Assembly: GCF_023091745.1 (NCBI RefSeq)
Contig: NC_068928.1
Span: forward strand, 12,480,001 to 12,544,000
Length of the DNA: 64,000 nucleotides
Direction of reading: 5' to 3'
Origin: Budorcas taxicolor
Taxonomy: Eukaryota > Chordata > Mammalia > Artiodactyla > Bovidae
Shown here: piece by piece, positions 11,737-23,152 of the stretch
How positions within the stretch are numbered: position 1 is the stretch's first letter
Layout of the letters: each line of letters begins with the position of its first letter
Position numbers and translations under genes: made by a program
Notes under the pieces: model-generated
Database searches by the model: none
Seen by the model: the letters and a program-made list of their open reading frames with translations, nothing else
What the model was told of the DNA's origin: nothing

Positions 11737-12169
11737 CAAGTGAAAACACTGCAAGTGGATTTTTAAGCCTTTGGAAGTTTTCACATTTATGAAGTCCTTC
11801 ACAATTATTTCCTGATAGTTAAAAAAGAAAACTGATTTGATGTTTGCACTTCTGTAAAACCCTTTCTAAACGCTGTGTGTGTGTATTCCTAATATTAAGA
11901 AATAAATATACTTTTCTCATACATATGAGAGAAAGCAAAATTGTACTCAATTATGATTGCTGATTGTAATAGGAATATAGCTTTATGACTAGTATTTTCA
12001 ACTATGTCTTAACCTTGTTGTAAGGAACTTCTGAAATGTTTCATGTGAATTTTTGTCTCATCTTCACAGACTTGGGTGTATATGTCATTTTTTTTCTGAC
12101 TTCAGTGATTTATTATTACTATAGTAAACTACTATAATACACTGTATATAATATGAACTTTACTCTTTG
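11737..12169. other. Intron sequence, nothing recognised
   Basis: AT-rich with a short GT run near 11875. Unassigned. Confidence 0.5.
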
Positions 12170-12635
12170 AACCATTTAAAAGTGCATACTTCACTGCCAT
12201 TAAGTACATTTCATGATACTGTGCAACCATCACCAGTATCTATTTCAAGAACTTGTTCATTAATAGAAACTCTATAATTGTTAAATAATAACTCCTCAGT
12301 TCTGCCACCCCCACAAGCCTCTGATAACCTTTATTCTACTTCTGTCTCTGAATTTGTCTATTCTAGGTACCTCAAGTGAAATCATGCAATATTTATTCTT
12401 TCATGTCTCATTTTACTTAGCATAATGTTTTCAAGGTTCATCCATGTTGTAACATGTAGCAGATTTCTTTCCTTTTTATGGCTGGATAATATGTCTATAC
12501 TACATTTTGTTTATCCACTCCTCTGGTCATTTGAATTGGTTTTACTTTTTGGTTATTGTGAATGATCCTTCTAGGAACATTGGTACACAAATAATCTCTC
12601 CAAGACCATGCCTTCAGTTCTTCTGATATATACCT

Positions 12636-13205
12636 TGGAGTGTTGTCCAGTCGCTAAGTCGTGTCCAACTCTTTGTGGCCCCATGGACTGCAGCACGCCA
12701 GGCTCCCCTGTCCTTCACTGTCCCCTGGAGTTTGCTTAGATTCATATCCATTGAGTCAGTGATGCTATCTAGTCATTTCATCTTCTGCCACCCTCTTCTC
12801 CTGTCCTCAGTCTTTCCCTGCATCAAGGTCTTTTCCAGTGAGTCAGCTCTTTGCATCAGGTGGCCAGAGTATTGGAGCTTCAGCTTTAGTATTAGTCCTT
12901 CTAGTGAATAGTCAGGGTTGATTTCCTTTAGGGTTGACGAGTTTGATCTCCTTGCAGTCCAGTGGATTCTCAGGAGTCTTCTCCAGCACCGCAATTTGAA
13001 AGCATCAATTTTTTGGTGCTCATCCTTCTTTATGGTCCAACTCTCACATCCGTACATGACTACTGAAAAAACCATAGTTTTAACTATACAGGCTTTGTAG
13101 GAAAAATTATATCTGTTCTTTTTATTTTAATATGCTATATAGGTTTGTCATAGCTTTCCTTCCAAGGAGCAAGCCTCTTTTAATTTCATGGCTGGAGTCA
13201 CTGTC
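12636..13205 (-). repeat. BovB LINE 3' fragment nested in L1
   Basis: Antisense BovB 3' end ('gttgtccagtcgctaagtcg') continuing into ORF2. The minus strand encodes VVMYGCESWTIKKDE, RSNSSTLKEINPDYSLEGL and LQYSGHLM. 5'-truncated, with several frame breaks. Confidence 0.9.
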
Positions 13206-13340
13206 CACTCAACGTTTAGCAGTTTGATGAACTGCCAAATTGTTTTCCAAAGTGGCTGCACTGTTTTTACACTCCCACCAGCAGTGTATGAGATTGCAGT
13301 TTTTCCATAACCTTGTCTACACTTGTTATTTGTCTTTCTT

Positions 13341-13547
13341 TTTTCTTCTTCTTTGTTTTTGGTGTTTATTTTTTATTTGGCTGTGTGGGGTGTTAGTTGC
13401 AGCACATGGGATCTTTGTTGTGGCCCACAGGCTCTGTTAGTTGTGGCCCACAGGCTCTGTTAGTTGTGGCACGTGGAACTCAGTTCCCCAACCAGGGATC
13501 CGACCCGCATCCGCTGCATTGCAGGGCGGATTCTCCAGGGAAGTCCC
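13341..13547 (-). repeat. CHR-type SINE nested in L1
   Basis: Antisense, starting in a T-rich tract and ending 'ctccagggaagtccc'. A 14-bp near-perfect TSD (tatttgtctttctt, tatttgcctttctt) at 13327-13340 and 13548-13561. It contains a short internal duplication, 'tgtggcccacaggctctgtt', at about 13419-13465. Confidence 0.9.
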
Positions 13548-13810
13548 TATTTGCCTTTCTTATTTTAGCCACCCTAGTGGATAGCAGTTTTGATTTGTAT
13601 TTCCTTAATGGCTAGTGATGGTTGATCATCCTTTTCTGTGCTCCGTCATTTGTGTATTTTCTTGTTTTTGAAATGAGTTGTTTGCTTTTTTGTTGTTGTA
13701 CAAGTTCTTTATATATTCTAGATATTAATCCCATATTGGATATATGATTTGCAAATATTTTCTCCCTTTGTGGGGGATGTTTTTCATGCTCTTGATAGTG
13801 TCTTTGGTGG

Positions 13811-14154
13811 TCAGAATTTTGATGTCAGATATTTAGTTTTGTTTTTAAATATTATAGAGTGTGTAGAGGATAAAACCATAAAACCCCAAAAGATTGAACC
13901 CACAGCTGTAGAAATCCAGAGCAGAAAGTACCCTACTTCCTATATCCAAAAGAATTCCCCAAATAAGAGAATCCTTTGGACATAAATTATATGCACAGGC
14001 TGTGGGTAAATTAAAAGCAAACAATATTCATAAAGGCAGTGCTGTCTGAAATGAAAGTACTGGAGAGCCAATTTCATGATCAGATTTAGCCAGGTTGGAA
14101 AATTGGGATATTCATTGAGGAACATTGTAAAGATCAACCTCTATCATTGCAAGT
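13811..14154. other. Intron sequence, nothing recognised
   Basis: No repeat or exon recognised. The 78-codon frame at 13749-13985 begins in L1 sequence and is not supported. Confidence 0.45.
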
Positions 14155-14630
14155 CAGTGCAGTCACTCAGTCATGTCTGACTGTCTGTGACCCCATGGAC
14201 TGCAGCACGCCGGGCTTCCCTCACCAGCTACTGGAGCTTCCTCAAACTCATGTCCTTTGAGTCAGTAGTGCCATCCAATCATCTCATCCTCTGTTGTCCC
14301 CTTCTCCTCCTGCCTTCAATCTTTCCCAGCGTCAGGGTCTTCTCCACTGAGTCAGTTCTTCTCATCAAGTGGCCAAAGTGTTGGAGCTTCAGCATCAGTC
14401 CTTCTAATGACTATTCAGGACTGATTTTCTTTAGGAAATTAGGATTGACTGATTGAATCTCCTTGCAGTCCAAGGGACTCTCAAGAGTCTTCTCCAACAC
14501 CATAGTTGAAAAGCATCAATTCTTTGGCGCTCAGCTTTCTTTATGGTCCAACTCTCACATCCATACATGACTACTGGAAAAACCATAGCTTTGACTAGAT
14601 GAACCTTTGTTGGCAAATGTGCACAAGTGA
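14155..14630 (-). repeat. BovB LINE 3' fragment
   Basis: Antisense. The left edge is the BovB 3' terminus ('gcagtcactcagtcatgtct'). The minus strand encodes VHLVKAMVFPVVMYGCESWT, AFQLWCWRRLLRVPWTARR. 5'-truncated at the 'cctttgttggcaaa' region. Confidence 0.92.
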
Positions 14631-16155
14631 TAATTGGTAGCCTCACAAGGAATGAGATGTGCCTTGTGTCTTTATCAATTCTAAGGAGGCCTAAAGCCTA
14701 TATGTTATATATGCTGCCAGAGTAGAGACCAGTTTATTGTTAAGATGGTACTTAGTGATGCAAATAATGTTTATATGTCTTAAAATCTTATGTTTTTGTA
14801 GGCATTCTTTTAAAGAAAGTTTTGCCATTTTTTTTTTAAACTTCCTACCTGGAAATAGATTCTCAAAAGTTATATCTTAATGGGCATATAGAGATTAATA
14901 GATGAGTAATACTGGGTGATAAATACTTGCTATAAGAGGTTTCTTTTTAGCTTTGTAACCTCACAGATGTAGTTCTCTGCCATATCAATATTTTACTACA
15001 CCAGTGTTCTTTGTGTGATTTTATTAGAGGTTGTCAGCCACTCATCTAATGATTCTTACTTCAGAAGATTTTATCTCTTGGCAGTGGCTTTTTAAAACTT
15101 AATATATTGGAGAAACCTTCTTTTCTAGACTTAAGGCTGATATTCTGTGTTAGTCTGAATATTTTTTCCCCAGCTTTTGAATGTTGTTTAACTGAGTAAC
15201 CGGCTTTAATCAATTATTAATACTTTAATGTTGCAATTTAGTGCAATTACAGTAGAATACTCCAAGGAAGAAGTTAAATTTTCTTCCATTTTAAAAAAGT
15301 TGAAAAAATCAGAATATAATTGGCAAAAAATTGATAGGAAAAATGCAGTGCATATTCTGACCTACTGTTTTTTGATTACATATGTTGGAAGATGGGTTAT
15401 CCTTTATTTCCAAATTAATGTAGAAATTAGAAATTTGTTGGAAAAATTTAAAAAGATGAGTCAAAATTAGTATTTACTTTTTTCACCTTCCTCCTGCTGA
15501 CATTTTGTGCTTAGAATTCACGTCTCAATTCTGATTGGCATATTAGACTTATTTCTGCAGTTTTCTGTCAGATTGCTTCTACCAGTGTTGATGGGATTAG
15601 GGTAATCATAACTCTGGCCTTATCCATGGAGTATACTCAGCTCTACTACATTTAAAATAGGAAAAGGAAAAACAGTATTAACCAGAGATAATTTAGTATA
15701 TGTTATTTATACACTTCATGGGTGTATGTATATATGTGTTTGATCCTAGAATGCAAATTCCAGCATTATGCTATATAATTTGTGGTGCATTATAGATATT
15801 TCTTTAAATGCTCAATAATACTGTTCATGTAGTACACTGTAACTTAAATGATCAGAATTAGTGTTTTATTGTTTGTAATAAAGAAATTTATCACGAGTAG
15901 TTTCAAGCTTACTTCTTGTATAACTTAAAATATGGAGTGGGCCTCTTTTCTTTTGTGAATTGTCATATTCCTTTCTAAATATGGATTAACTTCCAGTACT
16001 TTCTCTTTTGTGCTTCCAGTGTTGTGACAGTACCTCTGAGGTTTCCTTAAAGTTGGTTTTTTTTTGCACCTGTGCTGCTTCCTCTGGGACGACATCATCA
16101 TTTTCAACACAACCACTATCCTTATTTGCCTTTCACTAAGTTCGTCTAAATGCAT
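14631..16155. other. AT-rich intron sequence, unassigned
   Basis: 1.5 kb without ruminant retroposons. An 80-codon frame at 15228-15470 shows no splice signals or recognisable domain. Confidence 0.5.
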
Positions 16156-16432
16156 GTCTGCAGTGGCACCCCACTCCAGTACTCTTGCCTGGAAGGTCCC
16201 ATGGACGGAGGAGCCTGGTGGCCCGCAGTCCATGGGGTCGCTAAGAGTCGGACACGACTGAGTGACTTCACTTTCACTTTTCCCTTTCATGCACTGGAGA
16301 AGGAAATGGCAACCCACTCCAGTGTTCTTGCCTGGAGAATCCCAGGGATGGGGGAGCCTGGTGGGCTGCCGTCTATGGGTTACACAGTGTTGGACACGAC
16401 TGAAACGAATGTAGCAGCAGCAGCAGTCACTT
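16156..16432 (+). repeat. BOV-A2 SINE (dimeric)
   Basis: Sense. Two units each with 'ccactccag', 'cttgcctgga' and a segment like 'ggagcctggtgg', joined by 'cttcactttcacttttccct'. Ends in an AGC-repeat tail (16412-16426). Confidence 0.93.
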
Positions 16433-17020
16433 AAAAGATAGTAATATCAGTATTTCCATGGTCAACTGTTTCTTCTAAATCTCCATTTATGTTCAGTTTG
16501 AATTTAGCATTATTTGTTCATTTGTTTGCTACATTTTTTATCTTTGTTGATGAGTTCCCTCTTTTGATTATCCATTTTCAGAAAATATCATGGATTTATT
16601 ATGCAAGTACCTTTGCTCTCCATGTGAGAACTACATAACAGATGCTAAGTGACCAATTATAGACAGACTTTTAGAGAAGTGACATGATTTATCACTGATG
16701 ATGATGTGCCTGTTTGCATAGAGATTTATGCACTGAAGAGATAGCAGTGAAGTTTGGACTTTATGCTGTTATTTACAGTTAATATGAATAGGATAACTGA
16801 AACTTAAGCTATGTTTTGGGGGGACTTGGGTTATTCAGCTAAACTGCAGTGACTGAAATTCTGCATTGTGTGGTAACCATACAAAGCAAGGACTGCCTTT
16901 GTATTAAGAAGAATAACTTTAGTTTCTCTACAGTTCATAAAATAAGTGCTTTGGTGAGGATTTGATTTCTCAAGAAGGGAATAAATGTGTCTATGGTTTG
17001 TAGAATAAAAGCGACATGTG
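16433..17020. other. Intron sequence, nothing recognised
   Basis: AT-rich, unassigned. Confidence 0.5.
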
Positions 17021-17216
17021 TGCTCAGGCACTCAGTTGTGTCCGACTCTTTGCGACCCCGTGGTCCTGCCAGGCTCCTCTGTCATTGGGATTCTCCCTGC
17101 AAAAATAATGGAGTGGGGTGTCACTTCCTTCTGCAGCTGATTTTCCTGACCCAGGGATCGAACCCGGGTGTCTGCATTGCAGGTGGATTCTTTACCTACT
17201 GAGCCACTAGGGAAGC
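17021..17216 (-). repeat. Bov-tA SINE
   Basis: Antisense: 'caggcactcagttgtgtccg', 'cccagggatcgaacccgg', 'ctactgagccactagggaag'. Confidence 0.92.
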
Positions 17217-17394
17217 CAAAGGATATGAGGCTTACCTATATAACCTCAGTTTTTTCTTACACTTAAAAATTCTACGAGCTTACTGCTTTTAACATAGACA
17301 ATGTATGATGTGCTTACATTCTGTGGGTAGATTTTAGATGCTTTTTGTTTCTTACCTACCTTGTGAAATTGATTAACAAAGATAGTGTTATTTC

Positions 17395-17800
17395 CCTCCC
17401 CAAATTTAGTAATGATTATTTGCTTTAAATTGTTTATAATTAAAATTTTGAACAGTTTGTGTCCACCAGTAGATTAGTAAAGTGGATTATATTCACACAA
17501 TGAATATCATATGCTCATTAAAACTGATACTGTAGAAGAATATTTAATAACATGGAATGCTGTTCAAAATATGATTCAGTGAGGAAAGCAGTATAATGTG
17601 TGATCTCAGTTTTGTAAAAATGGTATACATGTAAAGGAAAACAAATTTGAAGAATGTATTACAAAATATTAACAGATTATCACAGTGTTGTGAAGTTGAT
17701 GGTGTTTTTCTTGTCTCCTTGTGTGTGTGTTTTTCAAAAAAGCTGAAGTTGTATTTTCTTATTACCAAAAAAAGAGGCAGTATCATATTTTATGCCACTT
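17395..17800 (+). repeat. Old L1 3' region
   Basis: Sense L1M-like terminal pattern: 'tgtccaccagtagattag', 'ttcacacaatgaatatcat', 'gtatacatgtaaaggaaa'. Decayed. Confidence 0.55.
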
Positions 17801-17892
17801 CATGAATGACGTGTGTTTCTTTCATATTTAGTTATAATAAGGAGTTCCACGTCTTTTGATACTCCGGTGGAATTAAAGTCCCATTGAAATTT

Positions 17893-18158
17893 TAAATGTT
17901 TATTTCTTTTTGGCTGTGTTGGGCCTTAGTTGAGGCTTGTGGGATCTGCGTGGTCGCGTGCAGGCTTCTGTCCAATTGTGGCATGTGGGCACCAGAGCAC
18001 AAGTGCTCTGTAGTTGCAGCACGTCAGCTCCCTTGTTGTGGCTCGTGGGCTCGGCTGCCCCAGTGCATGTGGGATCTTAGTTGCCCAACCAGAGATCAAA
18101 CTTGCATCCCCTGAATTGGAAGGTGGATTCTCAGCCACTGGACCACCAGGGAAGTCCC
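17893..18158 (-). repeat. CHR-type SINE
   Basis: Antisense: 'ggctgtgttgggccttagtt', 'gcccaaccagagatcaaact', 'ccactggaccaccagggaag'. Confidence 0.9.
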
Positions 18159-19247
18159 CCATTATAAATTTTCTGTGACTTTTTTAAGATTAAATTTTCA
18201 GGTTAATGTATAAATACATTTTGTGTGCTTTCTGGCCATTATGAACATGGAGTTGTGTTTTATAAAGCTTTCAACAGCTTTTATTAATTTATTCCCTTTA
18301 CTATTTAACAACTTTTCAAAGTTTTTTGTGCTGCAGAAAAATAGAGGCTGTTTGCTGGTATCACAATTAAAAGTGTATGTGTTGACAGAATATCAGGTTA
18401 AGAGCTCTAGGACTTACTGAAAAATATTCAGTTTTTTTCAATATAATTGAAGAAATTTTTCTAAAAAATGTAGTACATTTTCTTCAAAATTAAAGTTTGG
18501 AGAATGATTTGATAGCTGCCTCTTTCATTAGCTTATAAAGAATTGAAGATGTTTTGAGTTTATCATTAAAGTAATCTAGATAAGTTCCTATTAAACATTT
18601 GAATACTACTTTGTTAATCTGAGTTATATAGAGAAGTTAAAGGTAAATTATTTTTAAAGTGTTTAAGTAGAAAAAGTTGAATAGTAAGAAATTACATTTC
18701 TTTCACAAATCTCTTCTGTGTGTAACTTGTAAGTTCCTTTTGCCTTTCCCCCCTTTTAAAACCTTCATAGTTTGTTAGATTTGACAAAAGCACTTACATT
18801 TCTTATTGAAATAAACAATTGGATGATTAATTCTTTTACTAAATGCCTTTGTACTGTTCTAGGCTCTGTTGGGAGTGCTAGTTGTACCAAGATAAGACAT
18901 GATATGACCTTCAGGGCTTTATGATTCATGTAAGATAAAACAGAGTCATGAAGGAGAGTTTGGGGATGAAAGGAAAGAGGACTGAAAGATGATGAAGTGA
19001 TCAGGTGGCATTTGTAAAAAGTAGCGTGGTATCTATTGAGAAGGAGGGAGCAGTGTAAAGAAAGGCAAACAGGGATGTCATCTAACAACCAATAGCACTT
19101 TTGTCAAATGTGTTTAAAAATTAAAAAGCAATACAATAGCTTTACTGAAACCTGGAAAAGAGAGAATTTCACTGATGATCCTGTTGCCTGGCAAAGCTAG
19201 TCATTTGCTTTTACTTTTTTTTTTCGATAAATGTTTTATATTATTTT
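18159..19247. other. Intron sequence; possible old L2 near 18830-19020
   Basis: Mostly unassigned. 18840-18910 ('tgtactgttctaggctctgt') faintly resembles L2. No exon features. Confidence 0.35.
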
Positions 19248-19254
19248 AACCATA

Positions 19255-19939
19255 GCTTAAAGCTTAACATTCAGAAAACTAAGATCATGGCATCTGGTCC
19301 TATGACTTCATGGCAAATAGATGGGGAAACAGTGGAAACAGTGTCAGACTTTATGTTTTTGGGCTCCAAAATCACTGCAGATGGTGATTGTAGCTATGAA
19401 ATTAAAAGACGCTTACTCCTTGGAAGAAAAGTTATGACCAACCTAGACAGCGTATTCAAAAGCAGAGATATTACTTTGCCAACAAAGGTCCATCTAGTCA
19501 AGGCTATGGTTTTTCCAGTAGTCATGTATGGATGTGAGAGTTGGACTGTGAAGAAAGCTGAGCGCCGAAGAATTGATGCTTTTGAACTGTGGTGTTGGAG
19601 AAGACTCTTGAGAGTCCCTTGGACTGCAAGGAGATCCAACCAGTCCATTCTAAAGGAGATCAGTCCTGGGTGTTCTTTGGAAGGACTGATGCTAAAGCTG
19701 AAACTCCCATACTTTGGCCACCTCATGCGAAGAGTTGACTCATTGGAAAAGACTCTGATGCTGGGAGGGATTGAGGGCAGGAGGAGAAGGGGACGACAGA
19801 GGATGAGATGGCTGGATGGCATCACCGACTTGATGGACGTGAGTTGGAGTGAACTCCGGGAGTTGGTGATGGACAGGGAGGCCTGGGGTGCTGTGATTCA
19901 TGGGGTCGCAGAGTCGGACACGACTGAGCAACTGAACTG
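19255..19939 (+). mobile_element. BovB LINE 3' end with TSD
   Basis: Sense, 5'-truncated. Begins in the RT C-terminal region ('gcttaaagcttaacattcag') and ends with the BovB 3' terminus ('gagcaactgaactga'). Short TSD aaccata at 19248-19254 and 19940-19946. Confidence 0.95.
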
Positions 19940-19940
19940 A
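19287..19940 (+). pseudogene. BovB ORF2 C-terminal fragment, open for 217 codons
   Basis: The longest undisturbed BovB frame here: DCSYEIKRRLLLGRKVMTN, HLVKAMVFPVVMYGCESWT, FELWCWRRLLRVPWTARRS and RQRMRWLDGITDLMDVSWSE. It holds only the region downstream of the RT catalytic box. The ATG at 19287 is an internal Met of ORF2, not a true start. Recent age and truncation are the likely reasons for openness, not function. Confidence 0.9.
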
Positions 19941-19946
19941 ACCATA

Positions 19947-20389
19947 ACACATGCAGTTTTATATTGTCTAGCGTTTTATGAAATGTCTATTTTTATTAGT
20001 AACATACCTGCATATAGCTCAAAGGGGTAAATAGTTTAAGATTTGTTGAATATTAAGCAATTGCCTTATCTTCATATTTTTTCCTTCTCACAAGAGACTA
20101 TATTCTAGGCATTATCTGACTTCCCAACTTCTTAGCATGTGAATTTAGCTTTCTTCTCCTCTCTCCCCCTTAACCACTTCTCCATTCACCTCTCCCTATT
20201 ACTTCATCCTTCCACTACAGTAATATAGTAATTTTGATTAGATATTCAGTGTGTACCTTAGGACCATGTACATAAAATTCACAGCCAGCGTTATATAGTG
20301 AGCTATGATTTTTCTATCGCAATTTTTTTCCCCCTTAGTGCTAATAAGGGTGGTTTTATTTGTGTTTGTTCAGTGTTCCTAAGTAAGAA
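19947..20389. other. Intron sequence, nothing recognised
   Basis: AT-rich, unassigned. Confidence 0.5.
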
Positions 20390-21330
20390 TCACTAATTCA
20401 ACCGTATATTCACCTCTCAAGATTATCAGATGTTATCAGTTTCTTCTAATGTTTTCCTGTAGCCTTTGAACTCACCTCAAACTAGACTGGTTACTCTTTG
20501 AACCTAGTCCATGGTTAGGATCCTGGGAATTCCTTCTACCCTTATCCTGGGGCTTCTCCTGTACTAGATCTTTGTTACTTCTATTCCATATCTTCTGCTT
20601 TCTAGATTTTTCCTTGTTTTGATTTCCTTGAGGAACTTTTTGAGCATGAGTTCATCTAAGGTAAATTATTAAAATTTGTAAGTCTGAAAATATATATTTT
20701 TTAACAGTAAGACTTTATTTTCATAGCTGGCATTACAAATAGCATATTGATAAAAACGACGCTGTACTCCACAAATTCCTCACTGTTACTGTGACCACAT
20801 CGTTTAAGCTGTGTGGACTCCTCTACTTCATACTCTTTAGTTCATTCAGCAGCTGTGGGTATATGTAAGTCTGAAAACATCTTGATTGTGTCCTCATACT
20901 TAACTGAAAGTTTGTCTGAGTTAGACTTCTAAGTTAGAAATCAGTTTTCTTCAGAATTTTGAAAAAGTTGCTTCATTTTTACCCTGGCTTTCCATTTGCT
21001 GTTGAGATATACAGTGCCATTCTAATTCTCGAACCTTTATATTTGTTTCTGTTTCTGGACAGTTATAGGATTTTTATCTAAAATGTTCTAAGATTTCACA
21101 GTGATGTCTTTTAGTATGGCTCTGTTTTCACCTATTTACCACTAAAACTGGAATCTTTTAATCTGAACAGGAAATGAAAAAAAATTATCTCATAGATGAT
21201 TTCCTCTCTTATATTTTCTTTTTTCTTGCAGCTCTTATTTGGATATTGAATCTCCTGGACTAATCCTCTAATTTTCTTAGCTTTTTCCATATTTGTCTTT
21301 TTACCACTTTGGGGAAGATTTCTTTAAATT
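20390..21330 (-). repeat. Old L1M-like 3' UTR sequence, split
   Basis: The flanks of the retrocopy at 20691 resemble an old mammalian LINE 3' region, antisense: 'agattatcagatgttatcag', 'tcttcagaattttgaaaaag', 'ctcctggactaatcctctaa'. The family assignment is tentative. Confidence 0.4.
20691..20863 (-). pseudogene. Processed retrocopy of an mRNA 3' end, gene unknown
   Basis: On the minus strand the insert ends with a polyadenylation signal (AATAAA) about 15 bases before an A-rich edge. It is flanked by a 14-bp TSD, tgtaagtctgaaaa, at 20677-20690 and 20864-20877. This is the signature of L1-driven retroposition of a truncated mRNA. On the minus strand a short frame reads LLNELKSMK before a stop, possibly a C-terminus followed by 3' UTR, but this is speculative. 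It matches no repeat family I know. Confidence 0.7.
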
Positions 21331-21623
21331 TACCTTACAGGTTTTCAATTGATCTTTGTTTTTCTGCTCTCATTTTTTAAAATTTTTAAGAGTGCAATTT
21401 TTTCTTACTGAAAATTTTCATGTGGTAAATTTACATGTGGTGAAATGCACAGATCTTAAGTGTACACTTCATTGAGTTTAAAAACATGCATTCATGTAAC
21501 CTACACTACTTTCAAAATAGATCTTAAATGTTTAGTTCAGTGAATTCTGACAAATGCTTTACTATTATGTTATTACCCAGTTCAAGATATAGAATATTTC
21601 CATCACCCCAGAAAGAAAGCATG

Positions 21624-21747
21624 AAAACAAGGGTATTAACTAAATACATGAATGGGCACATAGAGACATCTCTCCTCTTCTTCCTCTGAGCTTCCAGAGT
21701 CTAATAGTCACAAATTTACCCTCCAGACCAAAGACTGGAGGGGACTC
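21624..21747. repeat. Inverted-duplication arm A, inserted in L1
   Basis: About 122 bp that are the reverse complement of 23031-23152 with roughly eight or nine differences (about 93% identity). Shared blocks include 'gtattaactaaatac', 'agagacatctctcctctt' and 'accctccagaccaaagactg'. The arm interrupts L1 between 'ccccagaaag' and 'catgcttctttcc'. Its immediate flanks are complementary to each other (gcatgaa on the left, ttcatgc on the right). Confidence 0.85.
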
Positions 21748-21785
21748 TTCATGCTTCTTTCCAATCAGTTATTCCCACCCACCAG

Positions 21786-21919
21786 CTGCTGGTGCTGCTG
21801 CTAAGTCGCTTCAGTCATGTCTGACTCTGGGCAACCCCATGGACAGCAGCCCACCAGGCTCCTCTGTCCACGGGTTTCTCCAGGCAAGAATACTGGAGTG
21901 GGTTGCCATTTCCTTCTCC
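21786..21919 (-). repeat. BOV-A2 unit nested in L1
   Basis: Antisense single unit with a GCT-type tail. Perfect 12-bp TSD cccacccaccag at 21774-21785 and 21920-21931. Confidence 0.95.
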
Positions 21920-22275
21920 CCCACCCACCAGAGGCATCCACTTTTCTGATTTCTGTCACTATATATTAGTTTTGTTCATTTTTACACTTAATATAAGTGG
22001 AATCATACAGTGTGTATCCTTTTGTGTCTGGCTTTTTTAGCTCAAAAAATGTCTGAGAGATGTGATACTCATCCATGTTGTTGCTGAGTTGTATTCTCCT
22101 ATATGAATTTAGTATTCCTCAGTAGGACATTTGGGTTTCCTCGTTTTGGCTATTATGAATAAAACTGCTATAAACATTTTTGTACAAGTCTTTCTGAACA
22201 TATGCTTTCATATATACCTAGGAGTGGAGTGGAATGGTTGGGACATAGAATCGGTGTATGTTTACCTTTATTAGT

Positions 22276-22483
22276 GAAGTCGCTCAGTCGTGTCCGACTG
22301 TTTGCGACCCCATGAACTGTAAGCCTACCAGGCTCCTCTGTCCATGAGATTTTCCAGGCAATAGTCCTGGAGTGGACTATTGCCATTTCCTTCTCCAGGG
22401 GATCTTCCCAACCCAGGGATCAAACCCGGGTCTCCCGCATTGTAGACAGACGCTTTACCGTCTGAGCCACCAGGGAAGTCAAG
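22276..22483 (-). repeat. Bov-tA SINE nested in L1
   Basis: Antisense: 'gaagtcgctcagtcgtgtcc', 'cccagggatcaaacccgggt', 'accgtctgagccaccaggga'. Confidence 0.92.
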
Positions 22484-23030
22484 AAGCCATCAAATAGCTT
22501 TTCAAAGTGGTTGTATAATTTTTTCACTTTCACCAGTTTCAGTTGCTGTGCTTCCTTACCAATGCTTGGTATTGTGAGACTTTTTAATTTCAAACATTCA
22601 GATTAGTGGGAAGTAGTATCTCGGTGTGGTTTTAATTTGCATTTCCTTAAAGACTAATAATGTTAAATACTTTTACTTGTGTGTGTTGGCTATTTGTCCT
22701 TAAGAGCCCTTTTTTGTTCTGTGAATTTTGTTTAATAGTGTTGGTTTTTTTTCTTCATCTTTTTCATATTTTATTTTTGAGGATATTAATGATATGTTTT
22801 TATTAACAGGTTTTTTCCCCTCACTCTATAGACTGTTTCCTTAATTTTTTTCCTGTGTGTTTTTTTTTTTTGCTTCTTTCATATTAGAGGCATTTTGCAG
22901 ATGCCTAATCATCTTGTTTCTCTGCTTATAATGCTAATTAGAAGTTCTGTATTAGGCTTGTTGCTGAGCATTTTTAATGTGAAACCACCCCACCCCCAAC
23001 TCAGTATATTTAGGTCTTTTCTCAGAGAAA

Positions 23031-23152
23031 AGTCCCCTCCAGTCTTTGGTCTGGAGGGTAAATCTGTGACTGTTAGGCTCTGGAAGCTCAGAGGAGGAAG
23101 AGGAGAGATGTCTCTATGTTCCATTCGTGTATTTAGTTAATACTCTTGTTTT
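23031..23152. repeat. Inverted-duplication arm B
   Basis: The partner of 21624-21747. Its surroundings (22886-23500) match no repeat family I recognise, so this is more likely the source copy. Confidence 0.8.

Larger units (their letters stand above)
12170..13810 (-). repeat. Old L1 3' region, split by BovB and CHR
   Basis: Three pieces read as one antisense L1: 12170-12635 ('gtgcaaccatcaccagtatc', 'catccatgttgtaacatgt'), 13206-13340 ('tgaactgccaaattgttttc', 'actcccaccagcagtgt') and 13548-13810 ('ttccttaatggctagtgatg', 'tatatattctagatattaat'). Confidence 0.8.
21390..22885 (-). repeat. Old L1 3' region, split by insertions
   Basis: Antisense L1 pieces at 21390-21613, 21748-21785, 21920-22275 and 22486-22885 ('cccagttcaagatatagaat', 'tcacttttctgatttctg', 'taatttgcatttccttaaag', 'gactgtttccttaat'). 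Three insertions break it: the inverted-duplication arm and two Bov-tA SINEs. Confidence 0.75.

Noticed and set aside
15228..15470. 80-codon Lys-rich open frame in repeat-poor DNA
   Set aside because: AT-rich composition alone gives such frames; no acceptor or donor pair and no family resemblance.
19287..19940. 217-codon BovB frame as a functional gene
   Set aside because: It lacks the endonuclease and RT catalytic parts and lies in a truncated, TSD-flanked insertion.
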